Shown here in pieces: positions 18,823 through 27,815 of a stretch of DNA of 33,048 bases. The stretch covers positions 1 through 33,048 of the forward strand of contig BCKQ01000040.1 in NCBI GenBank assembly GCA_001600695.1. The letters run 5' to 3'. Position numbers and translations under genes: made by a program. The DNA comes from Ascoidea asiatica. Its lineage: Eukaryota; Ascomycota; Saccharomycetes; Ascoideales; Ascoideaceae. Position 1 is the first letter of the stretch. Every line of letters begins with the position of its first letter. Under the pieces are notes generated by a model. The model saw nothing but the letters and a program-made list of their open reading frames with translations. It ran no database searches and was not told the origin of the DNA.

Positions 18823-21800
18823 TTAACTATATATTCCTTGGGTTAATAGTTGGAACTGATCGTAAAGACGTGTATATAAGCTTCCAATACTCTTTTGAAT
18901 TAAGTAGTTTTCGACAAATTGATCACACTCTTCATCTGTTAAATGTAATTGAAATCGCTGTCTAAGTTGTGCACCTGTTTGATCTCCGGCCTTGAAACAT
19001 GGGAGAGCACTCTCTTTTTGCATTAAGTCCACTAAGGTAACAATACTTTCGGCATGTTTTCTAATTTCTCTAAAGCTTTCTTTCATTAAAGTTTTAAACT
19101 TTGCAAACTCTTCACTATCAACACCGCCTAGAATATCCACATATTCTTGAGTAAGCTTAAATGGAACTGCTTCAAATCCAACACTTCCAGGAGAATTAGA
19201 TAGTAAAAATCCAAAATCAATATGAATTATATGACCTTCATTATCAAGCATGATATTACCATTATGTCTATCCTTGATTTGCAATAAGTAACAAATAAGG
19301 GAATATGAAGCCAAACTACTAGCAAAGTTATTCTCAGCTTTCTTGTATTTAACAGAATCTTCTTTACCAAATACTCGAATAAAATGTTCTTTTAACGGAG
19401 CTACAGTTCCTTTAGGATTGGATCCTTCTTCAATTAAAATTCTTGTTAATGATTTTTTGATTGAATGAATTGATAACGCATTTGTAATAGTTTCCACAAG
19501 ACCTGTATTTGCACTGGTAATTATGATTCTCATTCTTTTAACCCATACTTTACAATTAGCTTCTTTCCATATATCAGACATTGCAATTATTAGTTGACTG
19601 GCAAATGCTTCTTGTCTTAAATCATCTCCATTTTTAGCTATAACAGAAACTAATTCCCAATTAGGTAAATGACCAAAAGGGCTTTTTCTTCTAATCCTTT
19701 CTTTTTTAGTTTCCCAATCTTCTCCTAAATAAAAATTGGAATTATTATTTGCTACACCCCCCAATTTTAAATCGTTTTCAAGTTTTCTCTCACCCGCTTC
19801 TCCTTTGATCATATAATCATTCAAGCCAAAATTATCTTGCAAAGATTGCATAGAAGCAATTATTTTAGCTTTTATTGCAGCACTCTGGTCAGAGGGTAAT
19901 GTATTTGAAGGATCATCTAATTGTGTTAACATTACAGCTGCTATTCTCATATGAGTAGCTAGATCATCAGTACTAAGCTTTTCACCCTTAGTAGGCTCCA
20001 AAAAAAAATAATTTGAGCTAAAATTTAAGTCTGGTGTTCTGGGATTATTTATCAAATTGTTTGTATTGGTATTCTCATCTGCTATCTTGTTATCTTTTAC
20101 TTTTTTACTAGGATAATCTATAATTGGGACATCTTGTGCATTAGCTACAAATATTTGTTCCCTTAGTTTATCTGATTCACTATCTCTTTTGTTGGTTAGT
20201 TTTATAACAGACAAATCTCCTAGATCAGCTTCATCAATCTTATCATTTTCAAAATCGGTATCAAAACTATCTGAATTATAGTTAGAAGTATGAATATCGG
20301 CAGAGGAAGAAGCAGTTGTTGCTCTAATACCAAGATCAAAAATGTAATTTTTATTTGGTTTTTCCCTTAATATTTGATTATTTGTTGCTGAAGCGGGATT
20401 AAAATCTAAATCATTACTAAGATATTCTATTATCAACAAGAATGGAACTCTTTCTGCAGAATTCAAAACAGCTGCTTCATTCACTGTAATTCTTGCAATT
20501 TTATGTAATTTTCCTGGTTTCGATGGTGGAAATAAAATTGGAATATCGACTTCAGCTGGTAAATCCCTATTCAACAAAGACAATTCTGCACGTAAAGAGG
20601 TTATTCTTGCTTCTTTTGGAACCTGGCTTAATCTAAGTGAAATTTGTTGAAAAGCAATAGCAAGTTGTGAAACGCAACTATAGTAATTTGCTTTGAGTAA
20701 CTTTATTTTAACATTATTTGAAATTAAAGATGGTGAAATACTTCTCCTGAAACTAGATTTACCAGGAGAAGATAATTTTTTTTTATAGTTACCCACAGAT
20801 ATACTTCTAGATAAAGATTTTGGTTGTTGAATAGAATTTGTAGGTGATCCTAATAAAAAACTATGATCCGGGGTTGTAACTTGATTCGAATTAGAGTAAT
20901 TTGAATTAAATGAGTTTGTAGAGGAAGTGGGGGAAGGAACTCTGTTATTAGAACTAAGGTAGTAAGTACTTTTGTGCCTAGAAAGATTAGGCATTGAATA
21001 TGAAGTAGGTTCATTTGAGGAAATTATATCACTTGCTTTGCTCAAAGATAAATCATAATCATTATATATCTCATTTTTAGACCTAGTTGGATTATTATTA
21101 TTGAATAGTAAAGAGTTTTTCTTTGATAAAGAAGCTCTTTTAGAAGCACTGTTTGATATAGAATTAACATAATCATCATTTGATGATGATGATTTTTTTT
21201 TGGTGAATAAAGAGTTTGGATATTTATCAATAACATCGAAATCATATTTTGGGGGATTATCAGGTATTTGTTTTTTAAACTGATCATTTACATCATTCAA
21301 GTTCAAAGAAACAGGTTGAATTGTATCAATTATTTTTGAAGATTTTTTATTTTCATATTGATATAAATTATTATTTGAACTATTTATATTATTTTCAGTA
21401 ATATTTGAACTAAGATTATTAGATTTTACATTTATTGGAGAAACTGGTGTTGACCTAAAAGAAGAACTAACAGAAATTCTTGAATTTTTTTTAGTATTTT
21501 TTAAAGTTAAATTTCTCATTAATTCTTCACTGAAATTTTTTGCAATTTGAAAAACATAAGATTTCTGCTTTCTACTTTGAGATTTGATTAAGGGTTGAAT
21601 ATGAGTCGATACTTGAGGTAACCCGATTGTAGAAGCAATTGACCCACATAAAATTATTGATGGAGGTATATTCTCTCTAAATTTATTATTTGAAGGTAAA
21701 GTTGAATTATAAATAATATATTGTAAAAAATTTAACACTCTTCTAGTTATTTGAAAGCCGAAAGATTCAGGATCATCACTTAAATCATGTAAATATGCAT

Positions 21801-22101
21801 GTAATAACCAAAATGAAATTAAGGCAAAATGAGGGTTTTGTAAAGATAATTCTAATAATAAATCTTGTAAAGCCATTGATTCAGTTTCTACAGTAACTAA
21901 AATTTGACATAACTGAGGAATGAAAAATTCAATTTCCTCATATGAGTAAGAATTAAGTCTCTTACAAAGATAAGAAAATATACCAATATTAGGGGCGTAT
22001 TTGACTAGATAAGAAACACATAAAAATATACTAAAATGTTGAGAGTTTATAAGACGTAGCAACATAGCATTTCCACTAACAGTGGTAGGAGGTTCTTCCA
22101 T
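18823..22101 (-). CDS. PIK1: Phosphatidylinositol 4-kinase
   Basis: 1092 residues, against about 1066 for yeast Pik1, which makes PI4P at the Golgi and in the nucleus for secretion and works with the calcium sensor Frq1. The N-terminus (about 50-150) has the lipid-kinase-unique helical region (ESMALQDLLLELSLQNPHFA, FWLLHAYLHDL). A long Ser/Asn-rich linker covers about 200-480. The kinase domain occupies about the last 300 residues: VIAKNGDDLRQEAFASQ with the ATP-site GDDLRQ motif, catalytic loop DRHNGN at 944-949 and DFG at 962-964, then FKLTQEYVDILGG. All catalytic residues are present. The divergent partner is HRT1. In Candida species of the CUG-Ser clade PIK1 is one of the extra genes inside the mating-type locus, but no mating-type gene was seen here. 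Confidence 0.96.
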   Translation of the reverse strand: MEEPPTTVSGNAMLLRLINSQHFSIFLCVSYLVKYAPNIGIFSYLCKRLNSYSYEEIEFFIPQLCQILVTVETESMALQDLLLELSLQNPHFALISFWLLHAYLHDLSDDPESFGFQITRRVLNFLQYIIYNSTLPSNNKFRENIPPSIILCGSIASTIGLPQVSTHIQPLIKSQSRKQKSYVFQIAKNFSEELMRNLTLKNTKKNSRISVSSSFRSTPVSPINVKSNNLSSNITENNINSSNNNLYQYENKKSSKIIDTIQPVSLNLNDVNDQFKKQIPDNPPKYDFDVIDKYPNSLFTKKKSSSSNDDYVNSISNSASKRASLSKKNSLLFNNNNPTRSKNEIYNDYDLSLSKASDIISSNEPTSYSMPNLSRHKSTYYLSSNNRVPSPTSSTNSFNSNYSNSNQVTTPDHSFLLGSPTNSIQQPKSLSRSISVGNYKKKLSSPGKSSFRRSISPSLISNNVKIKLLKANYYSCVSQLAIAFQQISLRLSQVPKEARITSLRAELSLLNRDLPAEVDIPILFPPSKPGKLHKIARITVNEAAVLNSAERVPFLLIIEYLSNDLDFNPASATNNQILREKPNKNYIFDLGIRATTASSSADIHTSNYNSDSFDTDFENDKIDEADLGDLSVIKLTNKRDSESDKLREQIFVANAQDVPIIDYPSKKVKDNKIADENTNTNNLINNPRTPDLNFSSNYFFLEPTKGEKLSTDDLATHMRIAAVMLTQLDDPSNTLPSDQSAAIKAKIIASMQSLQDNFGLNDYMIKGEAGERKLENDLKLGGVANNNSNFYLGEDWETKKERIRRKSPFGHLPNWELVSVIAKNGDDLRQEAFASQLIIAMSDIWKEANCKVWVKRMRIIITSANTGLVETITNALSIHSIKKSLTRILIEEGSNPKGTVAPLKEHFIRVFGKEDSVKYKKAENNFASSLASYSLICYLLQIKDRHNGNIMLDNEGHIIHIDFGFLLSNSPGSVGFEAVPFKLTQEYVDILGGVDSEEFAKFKTLMKESFREIRKHAESIVTLVDLMQKESALPCFKAGDQTGAQLRQRFQLHLTDEECDQFVENYLIQKSIGSLYTRLYDQFQLLTQGIYS

Positions 22102-22753
22102 TACTTTATTGAAACTAAATCTTTTGAATATTAATATATTACTTTAAAGGATTAAAATATTGAATATTAAAGTGATGAACTCTTTATAATATTGTTTGAT
22201 AATATTTCAATAAAAATAGTTAAACCCAGCAATTCAATATTAATATGTTTTTCGATTCAAATTTAATTGAACCTTAGTTCAACAAAAGAGAATTGAAATA
22301 CAAAACAAAAGGGAGACTAAACTTGATTCAAAGTTATTTTCAAATCCAAATGAGAATAAAAAACAAAATTAAGAATAAGACTATAAATATGTTAATTTCA
22401 TTATCTTTTAAAATATATAAACAAGACAGATCAAAGATACCAGATCAGTCAACCAAATCAAGAAAGCCTAAGGTTGAAAAGTTGACAGACCTTACAACTG
22501 TACCCTTAGCAAAAACATCCACCTAATTCCGAAGGTATTATTATCCAGCAAACCGGAAATCATCCGGATTTCATCAGCAGTTTTCTCGAAAAACGAGGGT
22601 GCTCATAGATGTTTTGTTTCGCCATTGGCTTTGAGTTGAAGCAAATATATTACAGGTGATTTGAATTTACAAGAAACTTCCGATAAAAACAAAAATATTT
22701 TGAAGATTTAAAAAACCATTTAACAAGAACTACAATAGACTACAAAGAGTTTT
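22102..22753. promoter_or_regulatory. Divergent promoter region, PIK1 / HRT1
   Basis: 652 bp between two divergent starts. Mostly AT-rich, with a patch at about 22528-22610 containing aattccgaagg, aaaccggaaatcatccggat and tcgaaaaacgaggg that stands out in composition and could bind CCG/CGG-type zinc cluster factors. A 77-codon open frame (22293-22526) has no recognisable features and no proper ATG context. Confidence 0.5.
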
Positions 22754-23245
22754 ATGAGTGAAAAAATGGAGATAGATGGTATGTTTTTCAAAAGAGTTTA
22801 TAATATCAAATAAAAAGGGTTTATTTTTTGTTCACAAAAGTAATGTATTTACTAACAATTTCAATTTTTATTTTCTTCGTGATTGTTTTTAATAGCGTTA
22901 CCACCATCACAGCCTGAACAACAGAAACAGGAGAATCAATCAATAAATACTAATAATTTAGTTAAAAAAGAGAAGAAAAAGTTTGAAGTTCGTAAATGGA
23001 CAGCTGTTGCATTTTGGTCTTGGGATATACAAGTTGAAACCTGTGCAATTTGCAGAAATCATTTAATGGAAAGATGCATTGAATGTCAACCTAATAGTAT
23101 GAGCAGTACTTCTGATAATTGTATCGCTGCTTGGGGAACTTGTAATCATGCATTTCATCTTCATTGCATATCAAGATGGTTAAAAACAAGACCTGTATGT
23201 CCTTTAGATAATAAAGAATGGGTTCTTCAAAAATATGGTAAATAA
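22754..23245 (+). CDS. HRT1: RING-box protein of SCF ubiquitin ligases, one intron
   Basis: Hrt1/Rbx1 is the RING subunit that recruits the E2 enzyme to cullins. Exon 1 is 22754-22778 (MSEKMEID plus one base), the intron 22779-22895, exon 2 22896-23245, giving 124 residues, near the 121 of yeast Hrt1. The splice places codon GCG over the junction. The protein has the cullin-binding strand region [19 protein letters not shown], then the RBX1-type [19 protein letters not shown], the insert ending in [20 protein letters not shown] and [11 protein letters not shown]. All zinc ligands are present, including the extra zinc-site cysteines typical of RBX1. An ATG-only reading of exon 2 alone would lose the N-terminus. 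It converges with PHA2 across 129 bp. Confidence 0.96.
22779..22895 (+). other. HRT1 spliceosomal intron
   Basis: 117 bp with donor GTATGT at 22779, perfect branch site TACTAAC at 22849-22855 and acceptor TAG ending at 22895. It lies very close to the start codon, the usual place for introns in budding yeasts. Joining the exons keeps the frame into the conserved RBX1 sequence. Confidence 0.94.
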
Positions 23246-23374
23246 TCTACTTTATTTATAACCTTAATTGTTGTATAAAATATATTATAAGTAATAAATT
23301 ATAAATTATAGACTATATTTTCTATATTCTATATTAAATTTTAGCAATTTCATAATAAGTACTTACTTTTAAAC

Positions 23375-24430
23375 TCATTTAAAACTTACCTCGTTATCAT
23401 AATATTTTTTGTTTCTTTCAAAGGTTCCAATAATCTCAAATTTGATACAATTTTTTGTAAATTCTTCATATATTTTTGTATTCTTATCAATTTTGCCAAA
23501 AACTTCAAAAAAAAATACATATTGCCATTTTTTGAAATTTGAAGGTCTTGAAGAAATTGTTGATAAATTTAACTCAAATTTGTTAAAACAATTCATTATA
23601 TTGAATAAGGATCCTTGTCGTTTATTATCTATCACGAATGCCAATAATGTAATATAATCTTCTTTAATATCTTTTGGAGAACTGTGTTTCATATTCTGAT
23701 TCTCATTATTGAGATGTATTTTTGGATCATTACCATAAGTTCCCATAATCAAAAACCTTGTTGTATTATTATTATCATCTTCTATACATTTCCTTAAAAT
23801 TGGTACATTATATATTTGACTTGAAATTCTTGATCCAATAGAACCAGAACCTTTAATTTTTTTACTAAATTCATCAACTATTATACTCGTTGCTTTAGAT
23901 GTTGAAGACGTATCTATTTTTTCAAACTTTTTATTTCCAGGTAAAGTTTCATTAAAAAATCTATTACATTGAGTCCAAACTTGAGGATGGCTATATATTC
24001 TATCAATATTTTCAATTTGTTTTTCAAAACTCATTAAATAATGATGAATTGAGACGAATTCTTCTCCAATTACTTTAATTTTACTCTCAAATTCTGTAGT
24101 TAAATAGGTTCGTTTTATGTTCTCATTTTTTAAAGTTAAAATATTTTTATCATTTTTGAGTTGATCTTTGATGAAAAAGTCTCTTATTAAATCATATGTC
24201 ATAACAACACTCCCATTAGTTGAATTTTCTATTGGAATAACAGAATAATTAACATCATTTGTAAAAATTCTTGTGAAGCACTCTTTAATTGAAAATTGTG
24301 GTAAATATTCTACTTCATTTTCCAATTCAAATTTTTTAAAATATGAAAGAGCAGCCTCATGAGAAAATGTTCCTTTGGGTCCAAGATAACAAACTTTTAT
24401 CACTTTTCTACTTCCAATATCATCAACCAT
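23375..24430 (-). CDS. PHA2: Prephenate dehydratase
   Basis: Converts prephenate to phenylpyruvate in phenylalanine synthesis. 351 residues, against 334 in yeast. GPKGTFSHEA at 17-26 starts the catalytic domain. PIENSTNGSVV at 66-76, SHPQVWTQC at 148-156, the STSKA segment at 176-180 and NNTTRF at 221-226 carry the substrate-site residues, including the Thr-Arg-Phe motif. A C-terminal ACT regulatory domain (about 262-340) has RQGSLFNIMNCF and SSRPS in place of the usual GAL and ESRP phenylalanine-binding motifs, so feedback inhibition is likely but the sites are slightly changed. The ATG gives the family's usual short leader. Dispersed repeat copy B lies about 100 bp upstream. Confidence 0.94.
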   Translation of the reverse strand: MVDDIGSRKVIKVCYLGPKGTFSHEAALSYFKKFELENEVEYLPQFSIKECFTRIFTNDVNYSVIPIENSTNGSVVMTYDLIRDFFIKDQLKNDKNILTLKNENIKRTYLTTEFESKIKVIGEEFVSIHHYLMSFEKQIENIDRIYSHPQVWTQCNRFFNETLPGNKKFEKIDTSSTSKATSIIVDEFSKKIKGSGSIGSRISSQIYNVPILRKCIEDDNNNTTRFLIMGTYGNDPKIHLNNENQNMKHSSPKDIKEDYITLLAFVIDNKRQGSLFNIMNCFNKFELNLSTISSRPSNFKKWQYVFFFEVFGKIDKNTKIYEEFTKNCIKFEIIGTFERNKKYYDNEVSFK

Positions 24431-24910
24431 AAAGATAAAGACTTTTGAATAAAAAAGGTTCTAAAGTGAAAATTATTTCAGCAAATTCAGTACACTTATA
24501 AAGTTAGAAAGTACAGTTTTTTTATTGCAAAACCAGACTCCAGAAATCGTTGTATGACAAACCATGTGACACACATAGTTAGAGCCAAACTCCAGACATT
24601 GATAACATGGCTGATGAATAGAATCGGAAATGTTACCCTTCAAATTTAGGGCAGTTTGTTGTTTAAAGTAAGCGCATGACATTTTGTTAGTACGACCCTT
24701 GTAAAACTAAAATAAATAAAAGACTGAGCAAAAAAATTTAAAAAATTTAGAGATTATTTCTCCAGAGAATCCACAAAAATCAATTACGTAATTCCGGGTA
24801 CCGGACATTTTAATTGTGTTTTTTGGGTCCGGAATGAGGCAGAAAAAACCCAGAATACATTGAGAACATAAAATATGATTCAGAAAAATGTTTATTGTTG
24901 GTAAGAAATT
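24431..24910. promoter_or_regulatory. PHA2 upstream region and right inner junction of the inverted repeat
   Basis: Holds dispersed repeat copy B (24529-24662). At about 24786-24840 there is a palindrome-like GC-richer patch, attccgggtaccggac with a second inverted gggtccggaat about 30 bp on, that could bind zinc cluster regulators. It ends at the right-arm boundary, 24911. No gene seen. Confidence 0.5.
24529..24662 (+). repeat. Dispersed repeat, copy B (upstream of PHA2)
   Basis: The left part (24529-24603) matches copy A at 15362-15443, nearly perfectly over the first 42 bases. The right part (24604-24662) matches the arm segments at 6458-6514 and 26535-26591. Copy B therefore bridges two otherwise separate fragments and is the fullest copy in the window, about 134 bp. 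Within it, ACTCCAGAAATCG and ACTCCAGACATTG form an internal pair. Confidence 0.75.
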
Positions 24911-24967
24911 TTAGATATAAAGTTGATTAAGAAAAAAAAGAAATATTAACATTTTTATATAGTAGAT

Positions 24968-26032
24968 TTACATTCTAAATTTTTGTTTATTTCTCATTCT
25001 TCTTTCTTTTTTTGCTTGTTGTTTTTTTTCTAATTTTTCTAGTTCACCAGGACTTTTGCTTTTCATATCATCTCTAATTTTCTTCTGTTCCTCAATTTTT
25101 TTTTCTTCTAATAATTCCTTTTTTTCAAGTTCAATTCTTTTAATAATTTTATCAACTTCTTGTTTTCTAACATTATTAATTTTTTTTAAAGCTTCTGATC
25201 TTGGTTGAAATTTTTTATCATTTGAAACAAAATCAATAATAGCAAACAATAATTTGAAAGAATCTAAAATTTGTGATAAATCTTTTTTAGAAGTTTTTAG
25301 ATTTAGTTTCATAACAAAACGAGGAAGTGGTGTACAATCTTCAACATTTATTGGATGAACGGAATCTTGATCTGTAATTGCAAAAAATTGTAAAACATCT
25401 CCAACATTCTTTAATAAATCACTAATATCAGATTTTTCAAGTATTAAATCATTAATTTCAGAAGATTCGGACATAAAAACAAATTGATTTGGCAAATTTG
25501 AAGAATCAAGAGTTTTTGTTAAGGATAAAAAGTAATTTGAATTTCTATTTTCTTTCATATTTTCTTTATTAACAATTGAAAAGATAAAATTATTAACTTT
25601 GATATTAGCATTAAAATTTCCAACAATTTCAATTACATCCTCTTCAACTTTTAAACTTTGCATGAAAAATGAAAAAACATCTTGAAAGAAATATAAAATA
25701 AAATTTTGTCTTGCTTTTAAAACAATTTTAATCAATATGTTCTTAATATTAACTCTACCACTTGCATATGTTGTATACAATTGATCATTATCTCTAATAT
25801 ATAATTCAGTATCTGAACAACCAAATTTATAAAAATTTTCATCTAAATATGGTTTAATTGCTTTAATAATTTTATTAACATAACTTTCATTTAATTTGTA
25901 TCCAATAATATGGCAAACAACAAAAACTAATAAAGTACCAACCAAATAAAGCTCTGTTTTCCAATTATGAGTAACCCAACGTTGATAAACATCAGTTCTA
26001 TAATCTTCCATAACTCTTGCAAACAACCCCAT
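24968..26032 (-). CDS. CCDC47: CCDC47/DUF1682-family ER membrane protein, second copy
   Basis: 354 residues with the same transmembrane segment at about 28-45 and basic coiled C-terminus as the copy at 7017. It differs by Ser279 (TCA, position 25198) in place of Pro and Gly329 (GGT, position 25048) in place of Ser. Both changes lie at the edge of or within the charged C-terminal helix and nearest the inner boundary of the repeat. Both frames are intact. It is the arm gene nearest PHA2. Confidence 0.75.
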   Translation of the reverse strand: MGLFARVMEDYRTDVYQRWVTHNWKTELYLVGTLLVFVVCHIIGYKLNESYVNKIIKAIKPYLDENFYKFGCSDTELYIRDNDQLYTTYASGRVNIKNILIKIVLKARQNFILYFFQDVFSFFMQSLKVEEDVIEIVGNFNANIKVNNFIFSIVNKENMKENRNSNYFLSLTKTLDSSNLPNQFVFMSESSEINDLILEKSDISDLLKNVGDVLQFFAITDQDSVHPINVEDCTPLPRFVMKLNLKTSKKDLSQILDSFKLLFAIIDFVSNDKKFQPRSEALKKINNVRKQEVDKIIKRIELEKKELLEEKKIEEQKKIRDDMKSKSPGELEKLEKKQQAKKERRMRNKQKFRM

Positions 26033-26801
26033 TTTTAAATATGTTTTATGATTATAAATTCCTAATGAATAATTTTAATTCAAGAAAAGAAATAGAATAT
26101 TTACTCTTACGTTTATTGTTATGTTTTTCTTCTGATTTATCGAAAAATAAACAACTTATTGGATAGTCTATGTTTCCCTTTTAAGCTTAGAAAGATAAAT
26201 TATCCCCTAAGGTTTTATTTAAAAATTTACTATCATAAAATCTGAGTTTGCTAATTTGAGGATTTGATATTGTTATTTTCTGATTAGGTATTTTGATTTC
26301 ATTATAGAAATAACGCTCTTTTTATTGTATTACTTTTCCTTTTTAAAAAATACTTGTTGTTATCTGAATATGAACTGGTTCAATACATCGAACTCCTTTT
26401 GCAAGTCTTCAATAATTAATGCCTTATTTTAACATAACTATAATATAAGAATTTTCAATGATCAAATAAAAAGTTGAAAGAAAAACTCATTTTGCCTTTT
26501 TCCCAATATCAAAAGATAAATACAGTTTCTTTTCCCAACGAACTGCCCTCAAATTGCAGGGTAATACGGAAACTCTAGTCATCAGTCATGGTAAAGTGTG
26601 TAAAGTTAACTTTAAAATATATAAGCACCAGCTTCACCAATGCCAGCTTAGAACCAGCTATAAAAATAAGCAACTATCTCATTCAAAAAAGATTGTTTTA
26701 CCACTTGGATATAAACATGAATTACTCAATAGTTATACCCATTATTATAATCAACTAATTTGCTTAAATCAACTAGATTTTGAAAATACAATACTTTTAC
26801 C
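26033..26801. promoter_or_regulatory. Divergent promoter region, right arm
   Basis: Mirror of 6248-7016, with the same AGCTGG/CCAGCT motifs (about 26629-26658) and the repeat-related segment at 26535-26591. No gene seen. Confidence 0.55.
26535..26591 (-). repeat. Tail fragment of a dispersed repeat, right arm
   Basis: Mirror copy of 6458-6514, in inverted orientation relative to the copy at 24604-24662. Confidence 0.5.
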
Positions 26802-27431
26802 ATGCTTCCAAATAAAACTTTATCGTATAGTCCTGTATATGGAGTTAAACCAGATGTAACTACCCTTGATGAAGATTTAAAGCTAAAAAGAGATGCCAAA
26901 TATGATATTGGTAAAATTACAGAAATCAAAAATTGGATATTTTCTTGTATCAATGAATCTAATTTAAAAGATCAAGGGGATCTATTAGATATTTTAAATG
27001 ATGGCACTGTTCTTTGTAAATTGATAGAAGCAATAGAAAATAAAAACATAAAATTCAATCATAATCCAAAATTTCCTTTTATAAAAATGGAAAATATATC
27101 AACATTTTTAGCTCATGCTAAGAAAATTGGTGTTCCAGAAGATGAGTTATTTTCTACCGTTGATTTATTTGAAAATCAAGATTCTTCTCAAGTATATACG
27201 GCAATAATTAGTTTAAGTCGATATGCTAATAAAATAAACCCAGCTATTAAAGTTATTGGACCAAATCTAGCTTCAAAAGACAGAAAACCTGCTCCACGAG
27301 TTCCAAGAAAGCCTTCACATCTTCAAAAGAATGTTTCACAATGGAGTACCATTGAATACGGTTATATGGGTGGTGCAAATCAAAATACTGAAAAGGTTGT
27401 TTTCGGTGGAAACAGAAATATAATTAAATAG
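26802..27431 (+). CDS. SCP1: Calponin/transgelin-like actin-bundling protein, second copy
   Basis: Identical over all 209 residues to the minus-strand copy at 5618-6247: calponin-homology domain at about 36-145 and C-terminal calponin repeat at about 180-206. It sits between the right-arm CCDC47-like gene, from which it diverges, and LTE1, with which it converges. Confidence 0.9.
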   Translation: MLPNKTLSYSPVYGVKPDVTTLDEDLKLKRDAKYDIGKITEIKNWIFSCINESNLKDQGDLLDILNDGTVLCKLIEAIENKNIKFNHNPKFPFIKMENISTFLAHAKKIGVPEDELFSTVDLFENQDSSQVYTAIISLSRYANKINPAIKVIGPNLASKDRKPAPRVPRKPSHLQKNVSQWSTIEYGYMGGANQNTEKVVFGGNRNIIK

Positions 27432-27815
27432 AAAAAAATATTTGATTATATATCACATTTATTAAATAATTTAGAATTTAGTTCGAATTTTTGTAAACAA
27501 AAGAGCTTCATCAAGTTTGAAAAAAATAAAATTTTATAACAAAGAAATAAATAAATAATAAAAACAAATAAATAAAAAGACATGCTACCTAATTAAAAAT
27601 TAAAATCGAATTAATCACAACGATAAGGTGAATTTAACAAAAAAAAACAAAATATTCAAAAGAAGTAAACTAGAATCTAGAAAAAAAGCTAAAAAATAAC
27701 GAAAAAAAAAAGAAAAACTAAAAATGCAAGAAAAAATAAGTGTATGATAATGACAATATTGAAACAGAGTAAAAAAGTATTAAGTTAAATAAGAATGACA
27801 GTAACACATTTTGAT
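27432..27815. other. Intergenic region between SCP1 and LTE1, right arm
   Basis: Mirror of 5234-5617: A-rich 3' flank of two convergent genes. No gene seen. Confidence 0.7.

Noticed and set aside
22293-22526. 77-codon open frame in the PIK1/HRT1 promoter
   Set aside because: Lys-rich low-complexity reading without a good ATG or known domain; probably chance.
23375-23400. Splice donor-like GAG|GTAAGT at the PHA2 3' end
   Set aside because: No TACTAAC branch site follows before HRT1, and the frame already ends at the family's usual length.
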